From: Paenibacillaceae bacterium
GTDB lineage: Bacteria; Bacillota; Bacilli; Paenibacillales; NBRC-103111
Length of the DNA: 64,000 nucleotides
Direction of reading: 5' to 3'
Assembly (NCBI GenBank): GCA_029256185.1
Contig: JAQSYI010000002.1
Coordinates: 1-64,000 of the forward strand
How positions within the stretch are numbered: position 1 is the stretch's first letter; each line of letters starts with the position of its first letter. The notes beneath the pieces were generated by a model. That model did no database searches. It was not told the DNA's origin and was given only the letters and a program-made list of their open reading frames with translations. The translations under genes and the position numbers were made by a program. Shown here piece after piece: positions 27,355 through 36,640 of this stretch.

Positions 27355-28602
27355 TTATGGATAGATCCGGTCGGCGGACAGCAGCATGGCGAAGGAGGGG
27401 CGGTAACCGATTTTTTGGGCCACACCGTAGTTGATGACCAGATAAGGAGCCGTCTGATACATTTGCGGCAGCTGCTCCAGCTTCTCCCCGGCCAAGTACC
27501 GTCCCAGCATATCTGCGCCGAATCTCCCCACATTCTTGTAATCCGTGGATTGCGCCCCCAATAACGCGCCATACCGGACATCCTCGGCGGCATTAATGGA
27601 ATAGACAGGCACCTGATGGTCATAGAACGGCTGGAGCAGCTGCGCCATATCCTCCAAGTTGATCAATGAGGTCGTCAGAATGAAAACATCCACCTCCTGA
27701 GCCAATTTGCCGTATGCGCGCGTGAGCTGCTCATAGTAGAGCTGCATATTCTCCGGGGCGCCGCTTGCCGGGTCCTCCACGTATTCCCGGACTACAGCGT
27801 ACCCTAATTCATCGGCCAGCCGGTCCAGCACATCAACTCCGCTGTATATGTACGCCTCTTGGTTGTCTGCATAGACTACTCCCGCCTTCTTGGGGCCGAG
27901 AATATCATCCATCACCCGGATGGAGCGGGAGAACGCATCCGGGTCTGTCTGCGCCCACACATTCGGAATGCCGGAGGCCCCGGCAGCGCCCACAATCCCC
28001 GATTTGACCGGATCTGCCGAACAGAAGTTCATCATGGGAACAGGAATGTCCAGCTGCCGGACTGCCAGCCCGGCAGTAGTGCCCATAGTCAGCACAAGCT
28101 CAATCCCCTTGTCGGCCAGCTCCTTGCCAAGCGCCTCCTCTGCTTCTTCCTCACCCCATTGCGCGAAGGGCGGAGCATCCAGAGCGAAGAAGCCTTCCTC
28201 CACAAATTGCACCCGCCAGCCCGACTGGTCCTGCTTGCCCAGCCACGTCCATAATTCACGGCTGGATACACCCGCAGGCGGCTCCCCCACGAATGAAGGC
28301 ACAAGGCCATATTCCTCCATCCCCAGGAGCAGATAGTAAAGCGCCTCATCAAATTCGTGATAGGCCTCCCCCTCCACATACCCCAGGCGAAGAGCCTTGT
28401 TGGGCGAAGCTGCCGGCTGGGCAGCCGCCGCCTCCCTGGAGGAAACGGCTCTGTCGGCTTCCCCGGCAGCAGCGGATGCGGGACTCTCTACCCGGACCGG
28501 GAAAGTCCACACGGCCAGAAGCAGGCACAAGGCGAGTTCCAGCCCCAACCAGCCCTTGCTTCCAGGCAGCTTGATCCGGTTGTATCCCGGGTGATTACCC
28601 AT
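27355..28602 (-). CDS. ABC_sub_bind-type solute-binding protein, last gene of the peptide operon
   Basis: The 415-residue product starts at ATG 28602, nine bases after AAGGAG inside the end of the MFS gene (8-base overlap). An N-terminal hydrophobic segment (LGLELALCLLLAVWTFPV) acts as signal or anchor; no lipobox Cys follows it. The rest resembles binding proteins of the ABC_sub_bind/TrpX family (LVLTMGTTAGLAVRQLDIPVPMM; KKAGVVYADNQEAYIYSG). No matching permease or ATPase is in the operon, so it may feed or modulate the sensor-fused MFS protein next to it. Ligand unknown; aromatic amino acids are bound by some relatives. Confidence 0.75.
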   Translation of the reverse strand: MGNHPGYNRIKLPGSKGWLGLELALCLLLAVWTFPVRVESPASAAAGEADRAVSSREAAAAQPAASPNKALRLGYVEGEAYHEFDEALYYLLLGMEEYGLVPSFVGEPPAGVSSRELWTWLGKQDQSGWRVQFVEEGFFALDAPPFAQWGEEEAEEALGKELADKGIELVLTMGTTAGLAVRQLDIPVPMMNFCSADPVKSGIVGAAGASGIPNVWAQTDPDAFSRSIRVMDDILGPKKAGVVYADNQEAYIYSGVDVLDRLADELGYAVVREYVEDPASGAPENMQLYYEQLTRAYGKLAQEVDVFILTTSLINLEDMAQLLQPFYDHQVPVYSINAAEDVRYGALLGAQSTDYKNVGRFGADMLGRYLAGEKLEQLPQMYQTAPYLVINYGVAQKIGYRPSFAMLLSADRIYP

Positions 28603-31069
28603 CCATCATCACTCCTTTGTGTTCTGAAGAGTTGTTCACAAGAGCGAACAGCACCGCCGCTGCCAATACAATCCCTCCCGCTGCGGCAATCCCCAGACCG
28701 CCGTAAATCATGGCCAGGCCGAATACAACGGGAGCTACTCCGCGGATGGCGCCGCTGAACGCCCCTTCGATCCCAATGGCGCGGCTTATGCCCAGGCGCC
28801 GGGCAATGTCCAGGGACAGCACATACCGGTACTGCAGGCTGGGCATAATGCCGTCCACCGTCCCCATCAGCAGGACGAAGAACGCCGCCAATGCAACACT
28901 GTTCCACAGAGCGGAAACACTCATAAAAACCGCCATCACCAGCAGCAGCAGGCTCATGAGCGCGGTGGTCCGAATGACCGGCGTGAGCACCCTGCACAGA
29001 TAAGCCCCCACATAGGAGGTCATGATGCCGTACAAGAGGAAGATATGACCGATATTGGCCGTAGACAGTCCTTGCGAATCGGCATACACGGGGAAATAAT
29101 AATCCAGATACATGGAGATAAAGAAGTACGGAATGACCAAAAGCAGGATATAGCCGATGAATTTGCCGTCCAGGCCCCGGGCCTTGCCGCCGCTGCCGCT
29201 CCCTTCCTTACCGGAGTGGACTCCCTGTCCGCTGCTATCCTCCCCTCCCGCTGCAACCGCCTCTGCAGCAGACTCCTGGGATGGGGCGATAATATTCACG
29301 CCCAGCAGCAGCACCATAGCGATTACCAGCACGCCGATAACAGCCATGACCAGGAAGGCCGCCGAGAAGCCAACCACCTCTGCGATGACTGCGCCCAGCG
29401 CCGCCGAACAGCTCATCCCGGCGATCAGCCCCGCATTGGTGCCGGAGGTGAATTTCTCCAGATTGCCGGAGGAGGGAACCAATACGCCAAAGATGTCAAA
29501 TGCGGTTTTGGCACAGCCTGCTCCCAGGCCCAGCACCACCTGAGAGCCGATAAACGACAGAGGATCTCCCGAAGCGGCCGACAGCAGGGTGCCTGCGATC
29601 ATCACAGCCAGACCGGCTACGGCAACAGGCCGCCAGCCCCAGCGGTCCACCAGCTTGCCGCTAATCCACGCGGAGAGGATGGAAGCGAGAATCTGTACGG
29701 TGATGGGAAGACTCATGGCAATCTCATAAGGCAATCCGGCGATGGGCCGGTAGATCTGAGTCATGACAATAGGAACGAAGGCCATGGACATGTACTGGAA
29801 CGCAGCGAAGAAAAAGAACAGGCCACGCACCACGCCCAAGGGCTGGACTGTCATATCGGCTGTTTTCCGCACCGTCCCCGCCCTTCTTCCCTGCCGGGCG
29901 CCGACGCTCCCTGCGGTTAGCATAGACAGGAAGAACATGATCACCTCCGCTGCGATCATCAGAGAAGTGACCACCGAGGCTGCGATTTCAATCATAAAAC
30001 CGTTCAGCCTGTCCTGCACATACTGCGGGGACACCTCAATGCCCAGATAGCGCTTGTCCCCCTCCTGGTCCCGGTCCAACGGATAAAGATATTCCCGGTC
30101 CGAGCCTCCTGCATCCTCCTCCACTGCCAGACGAATGCTCTTCAACTGATCCGTCCGCTCCAGGATCGTACGGAAGTAGCTCTCCAGATCATGAAGCTCC
30201 CCGTAAGGAACCCCTTGGTTGACTACGGAAGAGATATCTGTGACAATCCTGCTCTGCAGGGAATCTGCCGTAAGCTCCACGAGATGCAGATAGCCTTTCT
30301 TGTAGACGATATAAGAGGCTGCTCCAAACCAGGCATTGGACAGAATAACCACCGGAATGACGATGGCCATCAGCCGCTTGAACCTATAGCGGTGGTCGGC
30401 AAGCAGGAACAGCACCGCAAACAGAAACACCCCGGCCAGCGCCGGAAGCGCCGTCTGAAGGACCATCTCCCGGGTATATATCCGGATTTGCCTGTCCAAT
30501 GTGTCCAGCCGGTACGCAAGTCCCAGCCCGCCGATAACCTCTCCCCGCTCATTAAGCACAGGCAGGAGGAGCTCCTGCGCTTCTTCGCCGCTCCAGAACA
30601 GCGCCTGCTTCTCCCGGATCAGCTGGGGAAGCTTCCCCTCAGCTCCGCCCGTATAAGAGGCGTCTTCCCCTGTGTAAGCGGAGGCTCCCTCCTGACGATA
30701 GCCGCGGCTATACAGCATCCTGCCGTCGGCGCCGATGATATAGGCCTGCTCCGCATCGGGGCAGGTCTCCTTCAACTCGGCAAACAAGTCCTCAATCCCG
30801 TAATAATTTTCTAGCTCCTTACCATATTTCAAGGAATATTGCAGCTTGTTTACTACTCCCGAGGCCAGAATGGCGTTGTTGTTGGCCGCCGATTCCCGGT
30901 AATTTTGCCTGAAGGCCACTATATTGAGCACTGAGGTCAGCATCAGCAGCCCGGCAATGGAAAAGCTCACAATGAAGAGAATCAGCCACTTCCTGCTTAA
31001 GCCCGTCCGGGGCTTCTCCAAGGGCCTGTTCCCCTTGCTGGCGTCATCGGTTTCCATCCATCTTTCCAT
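28595..31069 (-). CDS. MFS-type membrane protein fused to two extracytoplasmic sensor-like domains
   Basis: The protein has 824 residues from ATG at 31069, seven bases after AAGGA. A first helix (LILFIVSFSIAGLLMLTSVL) precedes an outside domain of about 140 residues with a Cache/PAS-like feel (AYIIGADGRMLYSRGY; EVIGGLGLAYRLD). Two helices follow, then a second outside segment (about 255-355) and another helix. A 12-helix MFS domain starts near residue 400 (LGVVRGLFFFFAAFQYMSMAFVPIV; GKLVDRWGWRPVAVAG). Between MFS halves lies a Ser/Gly/Glu-rich loop. MFS proteins normally have 400-450 residues, so half of this one is sensory. It could export a product in response to an outside signal or work as a transceptor with the two binding proteins. 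It belongs to the peptide operon. Confidence 0.75.
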   Translation of the reverse strand: MERWMETDDASKGNRPLEKPRTGLSRKWLILFIVSFSIAGLLMLTSVLNIVAFRQNYRESAANNNAILASGVVNKLQYSLKYGKELENYYGIEDLFAELKETCPDAEQAYIIGADGRMLYSRGYRQEGASAYTGEDASYTGGAEGKLPQLIREKQALFWSGEEAQELLLPVLNERGEVIGGLGLAYRLDTLDRQIRIYTREMVLQTALPALAGVFLFAVLFLLADHRYRFKRLMAIVIPVVILSNAWFGAASYIVYKKGYLHLVELTADSLQSRIVTDISSVVNQGVPYGELHDLESYFRTILERTDQLKSIRLAVEEDAGGSDREYLYPLDRDQEGDKRYLGIEVSPQYVQDRLNGFMIEIAASVVTSLMIAAEVIMFFLSMLTAGSVGARQGRRAGTVRKTADMTVQPLGVVRGLFFFFAAFQYMSMAFVPIVMTQIYRPIAGLPYEIAMSLPITVQILASILSAWISGKLVDRWGWRPVAVAGLAVMIAGTLLSAASGDPLSFIGSQVVLGLGAGCAKTAFDIFGVLVPSSGNLEKFTSGTNAGLIAGMSCSAALGAVIAEVVGFSAAFLVMAVIGVLVIAMVLLLGVNIIAPSQESAAEAVAAGGEDSSGQGVHSGKEGSGSGGKARGLDGKFIGYILLLVIPYFFISMYLDYYFPVYADSQGLSTANIGHIFLLYGIMTSYVGAYLCRVLTPVIRTTALMSLLLLVMAVFMSVSALWNSVALAAFFVLLMGTVDGIMPSLQYRYVLSLDIARRLGISRAIGIEGAFSGAIRGVAPVVFGLAMIYGGLGIAAAGGIVLAAAVLFALVNNSSEHKGVMMDG

Positions 31070-31113
31070 AATCGTATCCTTCCGTCCCCGGAGATTTTCG
31101 GCTCCTTGTTTTC

Positions 31114-33285
31114 TTATACCAGTTGTCTTCGAGCCATTCGGGCAAAATAGCCATTGTCCCTCATCAGGCTGTCATAGCTGCCTTCCTCCAGCACCCGCCC
31201 CCGGTCCAGCACGATGATCCGGTTGCATCTGCGCACAGTGGACAGCCGGTGGGCGATGACGATTCTGGTCACACTCAGCTGCTCCAGCGATTCCACAATA
31301 ATGGATTGGGACCTGTTATCCAGGGCGCTCGTAGCCTCGTCCAACAAGATAATATCCGGTCTGGCGGCGAAAACCCGGGCGATGATCAGCCGCTGCTTCT
31401 GGCCGCCGGAGATCCCCCCGCCGCCCTCCGAAATCATCGTCAGCATCCCCATGGGCATCCTGCGGATATCATCGGCAATCCCTGCTTGCTCTGCAGCCTC
31501 CCAGGCCTGCTCCATGGTCAGACCGGGCGCGCAGACGGCCAGGTTGGCGAAGATGCTGTCGGCAAACAGCGTTCCGTTCTGCAGGACTGCTCCGATCCGC
31601 CCGCGCACAGAGCGCATATCCAGCCGGGCCAGATCCTGATCGTCATAATACACCGCTCCGCCGGAGGGAAGCTCAAAGCCCAGCAGCAGCCGCATCAGAG
31701 TGGACTTGCCGCTGCCGCTTGCGCCCACCAGGGCCACATACTCCCCCGGCTGCACAGTGAGGGACAGCTCGTCTAGGATCAGCGGACTTCCAGGGGCATA
31801 GCGGAAGCTCACACCCGCCAATTCAATTTTTCCCGATAGCCTGTCTGTCTTCACTCCTCTTGCCGTCGCCTCCGGCGCCTCCTGAAGCAGAGGACGGAGA
31901 AGCTCATAGGAGGAACGGAACGTAGCCGCCTGACGCACCACGCCATACAACTGGGCCATGGTGCCGGTAAAAGCGCCGAACGCTACATGAAAGGCGATAA
32001 AATCGGCCGGAGCAATGCTGTGCCGGATGGCCGATTGGTAGATAAGCAGGCTGGAGGCGATGCCCAGCACCCCGAAGATGCCGTTGGCAAACGGAAGCAG
32101 GAGGGGCGGCGAGTAGACGGTGTCCGCCTTCTTGGCATATTGCTCCGCCCATTTGGCGAATGCCCGCTCCTGCGCGCCGGCCGTCTTGATCTTGGCCATG
32201 CCTGAGATGAATTGGAAGAGCAGGCCCGACAGCCGGGCCGACTGAGAGGAGATGCTGCGCTGATGTCTGGCCTCCGTAAGGCCAACCACCGCGGAGAAAA
32301 TGAGCATCGCTGCGCTGACGAAGAGCGCCGGACCCAGCAGCCGGGGCGAGAACAAGCTGATCTGGTACAGATAGGAAAAGGAGAAAACAACCGTCAGGAG
32401 AACACTGCCCGCATTGCCGGTCAGAACATCGCAGAACCGGCCCATGGCCTGAATTCGCTCCAGCAGCTCCCCTGACGAATAGCGCTTGAAAAATTGCGGA
32501 GACAAATTCAATACGCGGTCCCATAGGGCATTCTGGGCGCCGGTCCTGATCTTGTCGCCCATCCCGGCAAGCTGAAGGCTCTTCGCCAGCGCGAAGGCGA
32601 TGGAGCTTAATGCCGCGCCCAGCAGCAGAGCCGCCACCGGCCAGATATCCGCAGCGCTGCCCGACGGAATAATGTGATGAAAGATCATCCTGTTCATCAG
32701 AGGGAATACCAGTCCGGCAAGCACAACGGCAGCGCTGAACAGCAGCATGAGGATCAGCTCGAAGGGAGCTATATGCCCCGCCATGTGAACGGCCAGCTGG
32801 CGTATTCCCATGGGCTCTGCAGGGAACGGCCGATAGAAGCAGGTTGCACCCGAAGCGAACCGGCGGCAGTTGCGGCCAGATACCTTCTCCTCCTTGCCCG
32901 ACAGGGGGTCGATGAACCGGTAGCCGCCCAACGGACGCGGCTTAAGCATGACCATAACCGCCTCATCTTGGAGCAGGCCGACCAGCGGCTCGCCCGAATT
33001 CCGCCACCACCGCCCCCGCAGTACAATGGGACGGCTCAGCAGCCCGGTTTGGCCCAGCACATAATCCAGCTGCTCCTCCATCTTCCGGAGATGCTCGGGA
33101 AGCTCTATCTCCTCCAGCTTGAAATAGCGGAGCACCTGATTCATTGCCCCGGCGGCTCCACAGGAATCCGGCGCATATGCCCCCGGCGTCTCCCCTCTGA
33201 CGGCGGCTAAACGGGCAAGCGAAGCCTGCAGCAGCTCCTTGTCCCGCTCTTTGTCCATCTGCACCTTGCGGGCGAATTGCTCCAT
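31114..33285 (-). CDS. NHLM/NHLP bacteriocin-type ABC exporter, permease/ATPase subunit (no peptidase)
   Basis: The frame opens earlier at 33318, but AAGGAGG eight bases before ATG 33285 sets the start, giving 723 residues. An N-terminal region of about 150 residues resembles the extra domain of NHLM ABC2 proteins (LRYFKLEEIELPEHL; EAVMVMLKPRPLGGYRFIDPLSG). Six membrane helices and an ATPase domain follow, with Walker A GASGSGKST, signature ISGGQKQRL and Walker B IILLDEATSALD. Proteins of this type pair with the C39-containing ABC protein and an HlyD adaptor to export leader-cleaved peptides. The gene starts 16 bases after the C39-ABC gene. Confidence 0.9.
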   Translation of the reverse strand: MEQFARKVQMDKERDKELLQASLARLAAVRGETPGAYAPDSCGAAGAMNQVLRYFKLEEIELPEHLRKMEEQLDYVLGQTGLLSRPIVLRGRWWRNSGEPLVGLLQDEAVMVMLKPRPLGGYRFIDPLSGKEEKVSGRNCRRFASGATCFYRPFPAEPMGIRQLAVHMAGHIAPFELILMLLFSAAVVLAGLVFPLMNRMIFHHIIPSGSAADIWPVAALLLGAALSSIAFALAKSLQLAGMGDKIRTGAQNALWDRVLNLSPQFFKRYSSGELLERIQAMGRFCDVLTGNAGSVLLTVVFSFSYLYQISLFSPRLLGPALFVSAAMLIFSAVVGLTEARHQRSISSQSARLSGLLFQFISGMAKIKTAGAQERAFAKWAEQYAKKADTVYSPPLLLPFANGIFGVLGIASSLLIYQSAIRHSIAPADFIAFHVAFGAFTGTMAQLYGVVRQAATFRSSYELLRPLLQEAPEATARGVKTDRLSGKIELAGVSFRYAPGSPLILDELSLTVQPGEYVALVGASGSGKSTLMRLLLGFELPSGGAVYYDDQDLARLDMRSVRGRIGAVLQNGTLFADSIFANLAVCAPGLTMEQAWEAAEQAGIADDIRRMPMGMLTMISEGGGGISGGQKQRLIIARVFAARPDIILLDEATSALDNRSQSIIVESLEQLSVTRIVIAHRLSTVRRCNRIIVLDRGRVLEEGSYDSLMRDNGYFARMARRQLV

Positions 33286-33301
33286 CCATTGCTCCTCCTT
33301 C

Positions 33302-35599
33302 TTATTCCCAGCGAACAAGCCTGGCGTATCTTCCCTCCTGCTCCATCAATTGCTCATGGGTTCCCGCCTCCACAATGGCTCCATTCTCCAGGAAGAAGAT
33401 GCAATCCGCATCCCGTACAGTCGACAGGCGGTGGGCGATAATGACAGCGGTCAATCCTTTGCGCCGGATCGCTTCCATGACCCGCTGTTCCGTAATCGGG
33501 TCCAGCGCGCTTGTGGCTTCATCCAGCACAATAATGCCGGGCTCCGCCGCCAGCGCGCGGGCGATATCCAGACGCTGCCGCTGTCCGCCGGACAGATTCC
33601 TGCCGCCCTCCAGCACCATGCCGTCATAGCCCTCCGGCCTGCGGACAATATCATCGTGAATCTGCGCGTCCTTGCAGGCGCCCATCAGGACCTGCTCCTC
33701 CAAGAGTGTGTTCCACATGGCGACATTGCTGCGGACTGTATCGTGGAACACATGGCAGGCCTGCTCCACATAAGCCACCGAGCGGGTGAAGACATAAGGA
33801 TCGATCAGGCTTAACGGCTTCCCGTCAAAGCGGATTTCCCCCGACCACAGCGGGTGCAGGCCCGCGATCAGCTTGGCCAGGGTGGACTTGCCGCTGCCGC
33901 TGCCGCCTACCAGCGCTACGGTTTGTCCCGGCTCGATCCGCAGAGTCAGCTTGTTCAGCAAGGGAGAGCCCAGGGGACTGTAGCCGAAGACGGCTTCCTT
34001 GATCTCAATAAGTCCGGCGAGCCTGGCAAGCTCCCCGTCACCCTCCGGCTGAGCCATCGCGGAGGACTCCCCGGGTCCGTCCATGGCTCCAGCCTCCGCC
34101 CGGCAGCTCAGAGCATCCTCCGCCCTGCCGGTCAGAACCTCCTCTGCCCTGTAGCCCAAAACCTCCTCCCTCCTGCCGGTCAGAACCTCCTCCCTCCTGC
34201 AGCCCAAAACCTCCTCTGCCCTGTAGCTCAGAACATCCTCCGTCCGGTCCACATGTCCGTTCACCTCCTGAACAGACTGCCCCAGCGCCACCAGCCGTTC
34301 CACCGGACGGAGGAGCTCCCCGACAAAGCCCTGCAGCGCCAGCAGCGCACCCACTGTGAAAACACCGCTCAAGATGTAATATACGCCCGCCACCAGCACA
34401 AAAACATGCAGCAGGCTTTGCAGCACCTGAGGAATCATTTCCCAGTAAATCGTCTTCTTGCGAAGCTCGCGTCTGGAATTGTCATACTTGGTCTGGTAGC
34501 CCGCCCATCGCTCGAAGAAGCTCCGCTCCGCCCCTGCGGTCTTGATGGTCTCGATCATATCCAGCCCGGCCATGGTGACTGAGGCCACATTGCCCCCGTC
34601 CCGCAGCATCCTCTGAGCCAAGCGCGCATTGCTGCGGGCCATCAAGCCCATCACCGCCACGTTGACAAGAGCCGCCCCTATGCCCGCCGCGGCAATCCAC
34701 ATATCGTAATACATGATGATGACGATATAGAAGCCGATCATGGCGGCATGCACCACAGCAGGGGCAATCCTGCTGCACAAGACCTCCGCAATCTCATCAT
34801 TGCTGTGCTGGCGCTCACACAAATCCCCCGCATAGCGCTGGGCAAAAAATTCCAGAGGCAGCCGCAGCAGATGCCGCATGAACAACGCTCCGGAAACCGT
34901 AGCCAGCCTCCTGCGCAGCTTCATCAGATGAACGGATTGCAGGAACCCTGTAAGGAACAGGATCACCATGGTTCCGATCATGGCCGCGGCCAGTGCGGGG
35001 AACCATTGGGAGGATTGCTCAAACAGCAGATAATCGGTGAAAATCCGGAAGAAAAGCGGCGTCAGCAGTCCGGCCAGCCCGGAGAGAAGCCCCAGGATCA
35101 GAATAAAGCATAAAGGCGCGAAGGCCCCCTGCAAGCGCTCGGTCAGGTAACGCATGCGGCTGCGCGGATTTCGCTCCGGCACCAGGGCCTCTGTCGGCGC
35201 GAAGACCAGGACAATTCCGGTAAAGGAGCGGTCGAATTCCTCCATGGATACAGCCAATGCGCCGTTGGCAGGATCATGGAGCAGCGCCTTGCCGCGCCGA
35301 AACCCTTTTAATACGACAAAATGGTTGAAATTCCAATGAATAATGGCAGGAAGCTGCCCCAGGCTGCGAATATCCTCCAGCTCATGCCGGTAAGCCTTCG
35401 CCTCCAGGCCGTGATGCCGGGCAGCCAGAATCAGATTCTTGGCATTGCTGCCGTCCCGGGATACTCCGCACTCCATGCGCAGCCGCTCCAGGGGAACATG
35501 CTTTCCGTAATAAGCCAGAATCATGGCCAGACACGCTGCTCCGCACTCCACATGCTCCATTTGCAGAATAAGCGGCACTTTTTTTGCCCGTTTGACCAT
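33302..35599 (-). CDS. NHLM/NHLP-type ABC exporter with C39 peptidase domain and an 8-residue tandem repeat
   Basis: The protein has 765 residues. The N-terminal C39 peptidase has catalytic Cys19 (HVECGAACLAMI), His93 (NFNHFVVL) and Asp109 (LLHDPANG), so it should cut after double-glycine leaders. Six membrane helices (about 160-430) and an ATPase domain (Walker A GGSGSGKST at 565-573, signature NLSGGQRQRL) follow. Between them, residues 453-500 are six copies of an 8-residue unit of the form xEEVLxxR, a feature I do not know from this family. The gene starts three bases after the HlyD gene. It is the likely processing and export protein for the 63-residue peptide encoded at the head of the operon. 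Confidence 0.92.
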   Translation of the reverse strand: MVKRAKKVPLILQMEHVECGAACLAMILAYYGKHVPLERLRMECGVSRDGSNAKNLILAARHHGLEAKAYRHELEDIRSLGQLPAIIHWNFNHFVVLKGFRRGKALLHDPANGALAVSMEEFDRSFTGIVLVFAPTEALVPERNPRSRMRYLTERLQGAFAPLCFILILGLLSGLAGLLTPLFFRIFTDYLLFEQSSQWFPALAAAMIGTMVILFLTGFLQSVHLMKLRRRLATVSGALFMRHLLRLPLEFFAQRYAGDLCERQHSNDEIAEVLCSRIAPAVVHAAMIGFYIVIIMYYDMWIAAAGIGAALVNVAVMGLMARSNARLAQRMLRDGGNVASVTMAGLDMIETIKTAGAERSFFERWAGYQTKYDNSRRELRKKTIYWEMIPQVLQSLLHVFVLVAGVYYILSGVFTVGALLALQGFVGELLRPVERLVALGQSVQEVNGHVDRTEDVLSYRAEEVLGCRREEVLTGRREEVLGYRAEEVLTGRAEDALSCRAEAGAMDGPGESSAMAQPEGDGELARLAGLIEIKEAVFGYSPLGSPLLNKLTLRIEPGQTVALVGGSGSGKSTLAKLIAGLHPLWSGEIRFDGKPLSLIDPYVFTRSVAYVEQACHVFHDTVRSNVAMWNTLLEEQVLMGACKDAQIHDDIVRRPEGYDGMVLEGGRNLSGGQRQRLDIARALAAEPGIIVLDEATSALDPITEQRVMEAIRRKGLTAVIIAHRLSTVRDADCIFFLENGAIVEAGTHEQLMEQEGRYARLVRWE
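34100..34243 (-). repeat. In-frame 24-bp tandem repeat in the C39-ABC gene
   Basis: Six 24-base units encode TEDVLSYR, AEEVLGCR, REEVLTGR, REEVLGYR, AEEVLTGR and AEDALSCR. The units differ by few bases and are charged and helix-prone. The array lies exactly in the linker between membrane and ATPase domains. Confidence 0.85.
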
Positions 35600-35602
35600 G
35601 CC

Positions 35603-36640
35603 CTATTTCCTGAACTGCAGCAGCAAATCAATGGGACGCTTGGTGTCGGTGACAATCTGCACCTCGCACACCGTGCTTGTTTCTACTGTCAGTTCTTCTC
35701 CTTTTTTGTTGGACCACTGAAATGAGTTTTTGGAGGAGGCGTCCATATGGAGCATAATCCGCACCTCAGCCGGATTCTCATCGGTGAACAGAGACCTGGC
35801 ATAGCCGTTGTCTCCGAAGGTCTTCTGCAGCATCTCGCCGGTGGAAGGAATGGAGGCGACCTTGCTGACATACCCTCTCATGTAGCCGTACTCCTCCCTT
35901 GGAGCATAAGCGGGCGAAACCTGCGCCTCCATGCCCGGCCGGATCTTCTTGGAGATGGAGAAGGGGACGAAGGCGACCACCTCCTTGCTGTTGGTCAGCC
36001 TGTCCTCCGGAATAATATGGGCTACACGCTGTCCCGGCTCCGTCAGGCTGCCGGCGGCGGCAACGCTTTGCACCGTACCGGAGACGGGAGCGCGGATAAC
36101 GGAGGTCCGCTCGTACTGCTCCGACAGCGTCTCCCAGGTCTCTCCCGGCCCGGCCTCCTGCCGTGCGTCGCTTCTCGGACCGTTCTCCTTCGGCGCTTCT
36201 TCTCCCGGTCTATTCTCCTTCGGTGCTTCTTCTTCCGGTCTATTCTCCTTCGGTGCATCGCCTTCCGGTCCGCTCCCCGTCTGCACTCGGGCGGCAAGCT
36301 TTGTCAGAAGCTCCTCGTTGGGAATAACCAGCAGGATTTGCCCCTGCTCCACAAAGTCTCCCTCTCTTACCAATACATTCTCCACGAAGCCGGTTCCCTG
36401 CGTAAAGATCGCCTGCACCCCGGTTGAGGGAAAAATGATGCCGTTACCCTTCACTCCCCCGGAGAGATTGCCGGTCCATGCCCAGAAGCCCGCCGCCGCC
36501 ACGCTGCTTAGCAGAGCCGCCAGCAAAATCCATGCCCCGGGGCGGACAATAGCCGCCTGCTGGTCCAGCAGTTCAGGAGAGGCTGCGGCAGCCAGGGGCT
36601 TATCCCGAAACAGTGTTTGGTGCTGCATGAGGCGACTCAC
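35603..36640 (-). CDS. HlyD-family adaptor of an NHLM/NHLP-type peptide exporter
   Basis: The protein has 345 residues from GTG at 36640, whose GTGA overlaps the stop of the preceding gene; ATG at 36628 is an alternative. A single N-terminal membrane helix (AWILLAALLSSVAAAGFWAW) is followed by the biotinyl-lipoyl-like half (GTGFVENVLVREGDFVEQGQILLVI) and its return strand (TSVIRAPVSGTVQSVAAAGSLTEPGQ). Where many relatives have a coiled-coil hairpin, residues 126-155 form three 10-residue repeats of the type xxxAPKENRP. It bridges the ABC exporter to the wall side. The ribosome site lies in the end of the binding-protein gene, so translation is probably coupled. Confidence 0.88.
   Translation of the reverse strand: MSRLMQHQTLFRDKPLAAAASPELLDQQAAIVRPGAWILLAALLSSVAAAGFWAWTGNLSGGVKGNGIIFPSTGVQAIFTQGTGFVENVLVREGDFVEQGQILLVIPNEELLTKLAARVQTGSGPEGDAPKENRPEEEAPKENRPGEEAPKENGPRSDARQEAGPGETWETLSEQYERTSVIRAPVSGTVQSVAAAGSLTEPGQRVAHIIPEDRLTNSKEVVAFVPFSISKKIRPGMEAQVSPAYAPREEYGYMRGYVSKVASIPSTGEMLQKTFGDNGYARSLFTDENPAEVRIMLHMDASSKNSFQWSNKKGEELTVETSTVCEVQIVTDTKRPIDLLLQFRK
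36176..36265 (-). repeat. In-frame 30-bp tandem repeat in the HlyD gene
   Basis: Three 30-base units encode EGDAPKENRP, EEEAPKENRP and GEEAPKENGP in the segment between the two halves of the lipoyl-like domain. Confidence 0.85.

Noticed and set aside
34100-34243. Possible minisatellite or CRISPR-like array in non-coding DNA
   Set aside because: The 24-bp units keep the reading frame of the exporter and have no spacers, so it is a coding repeat.
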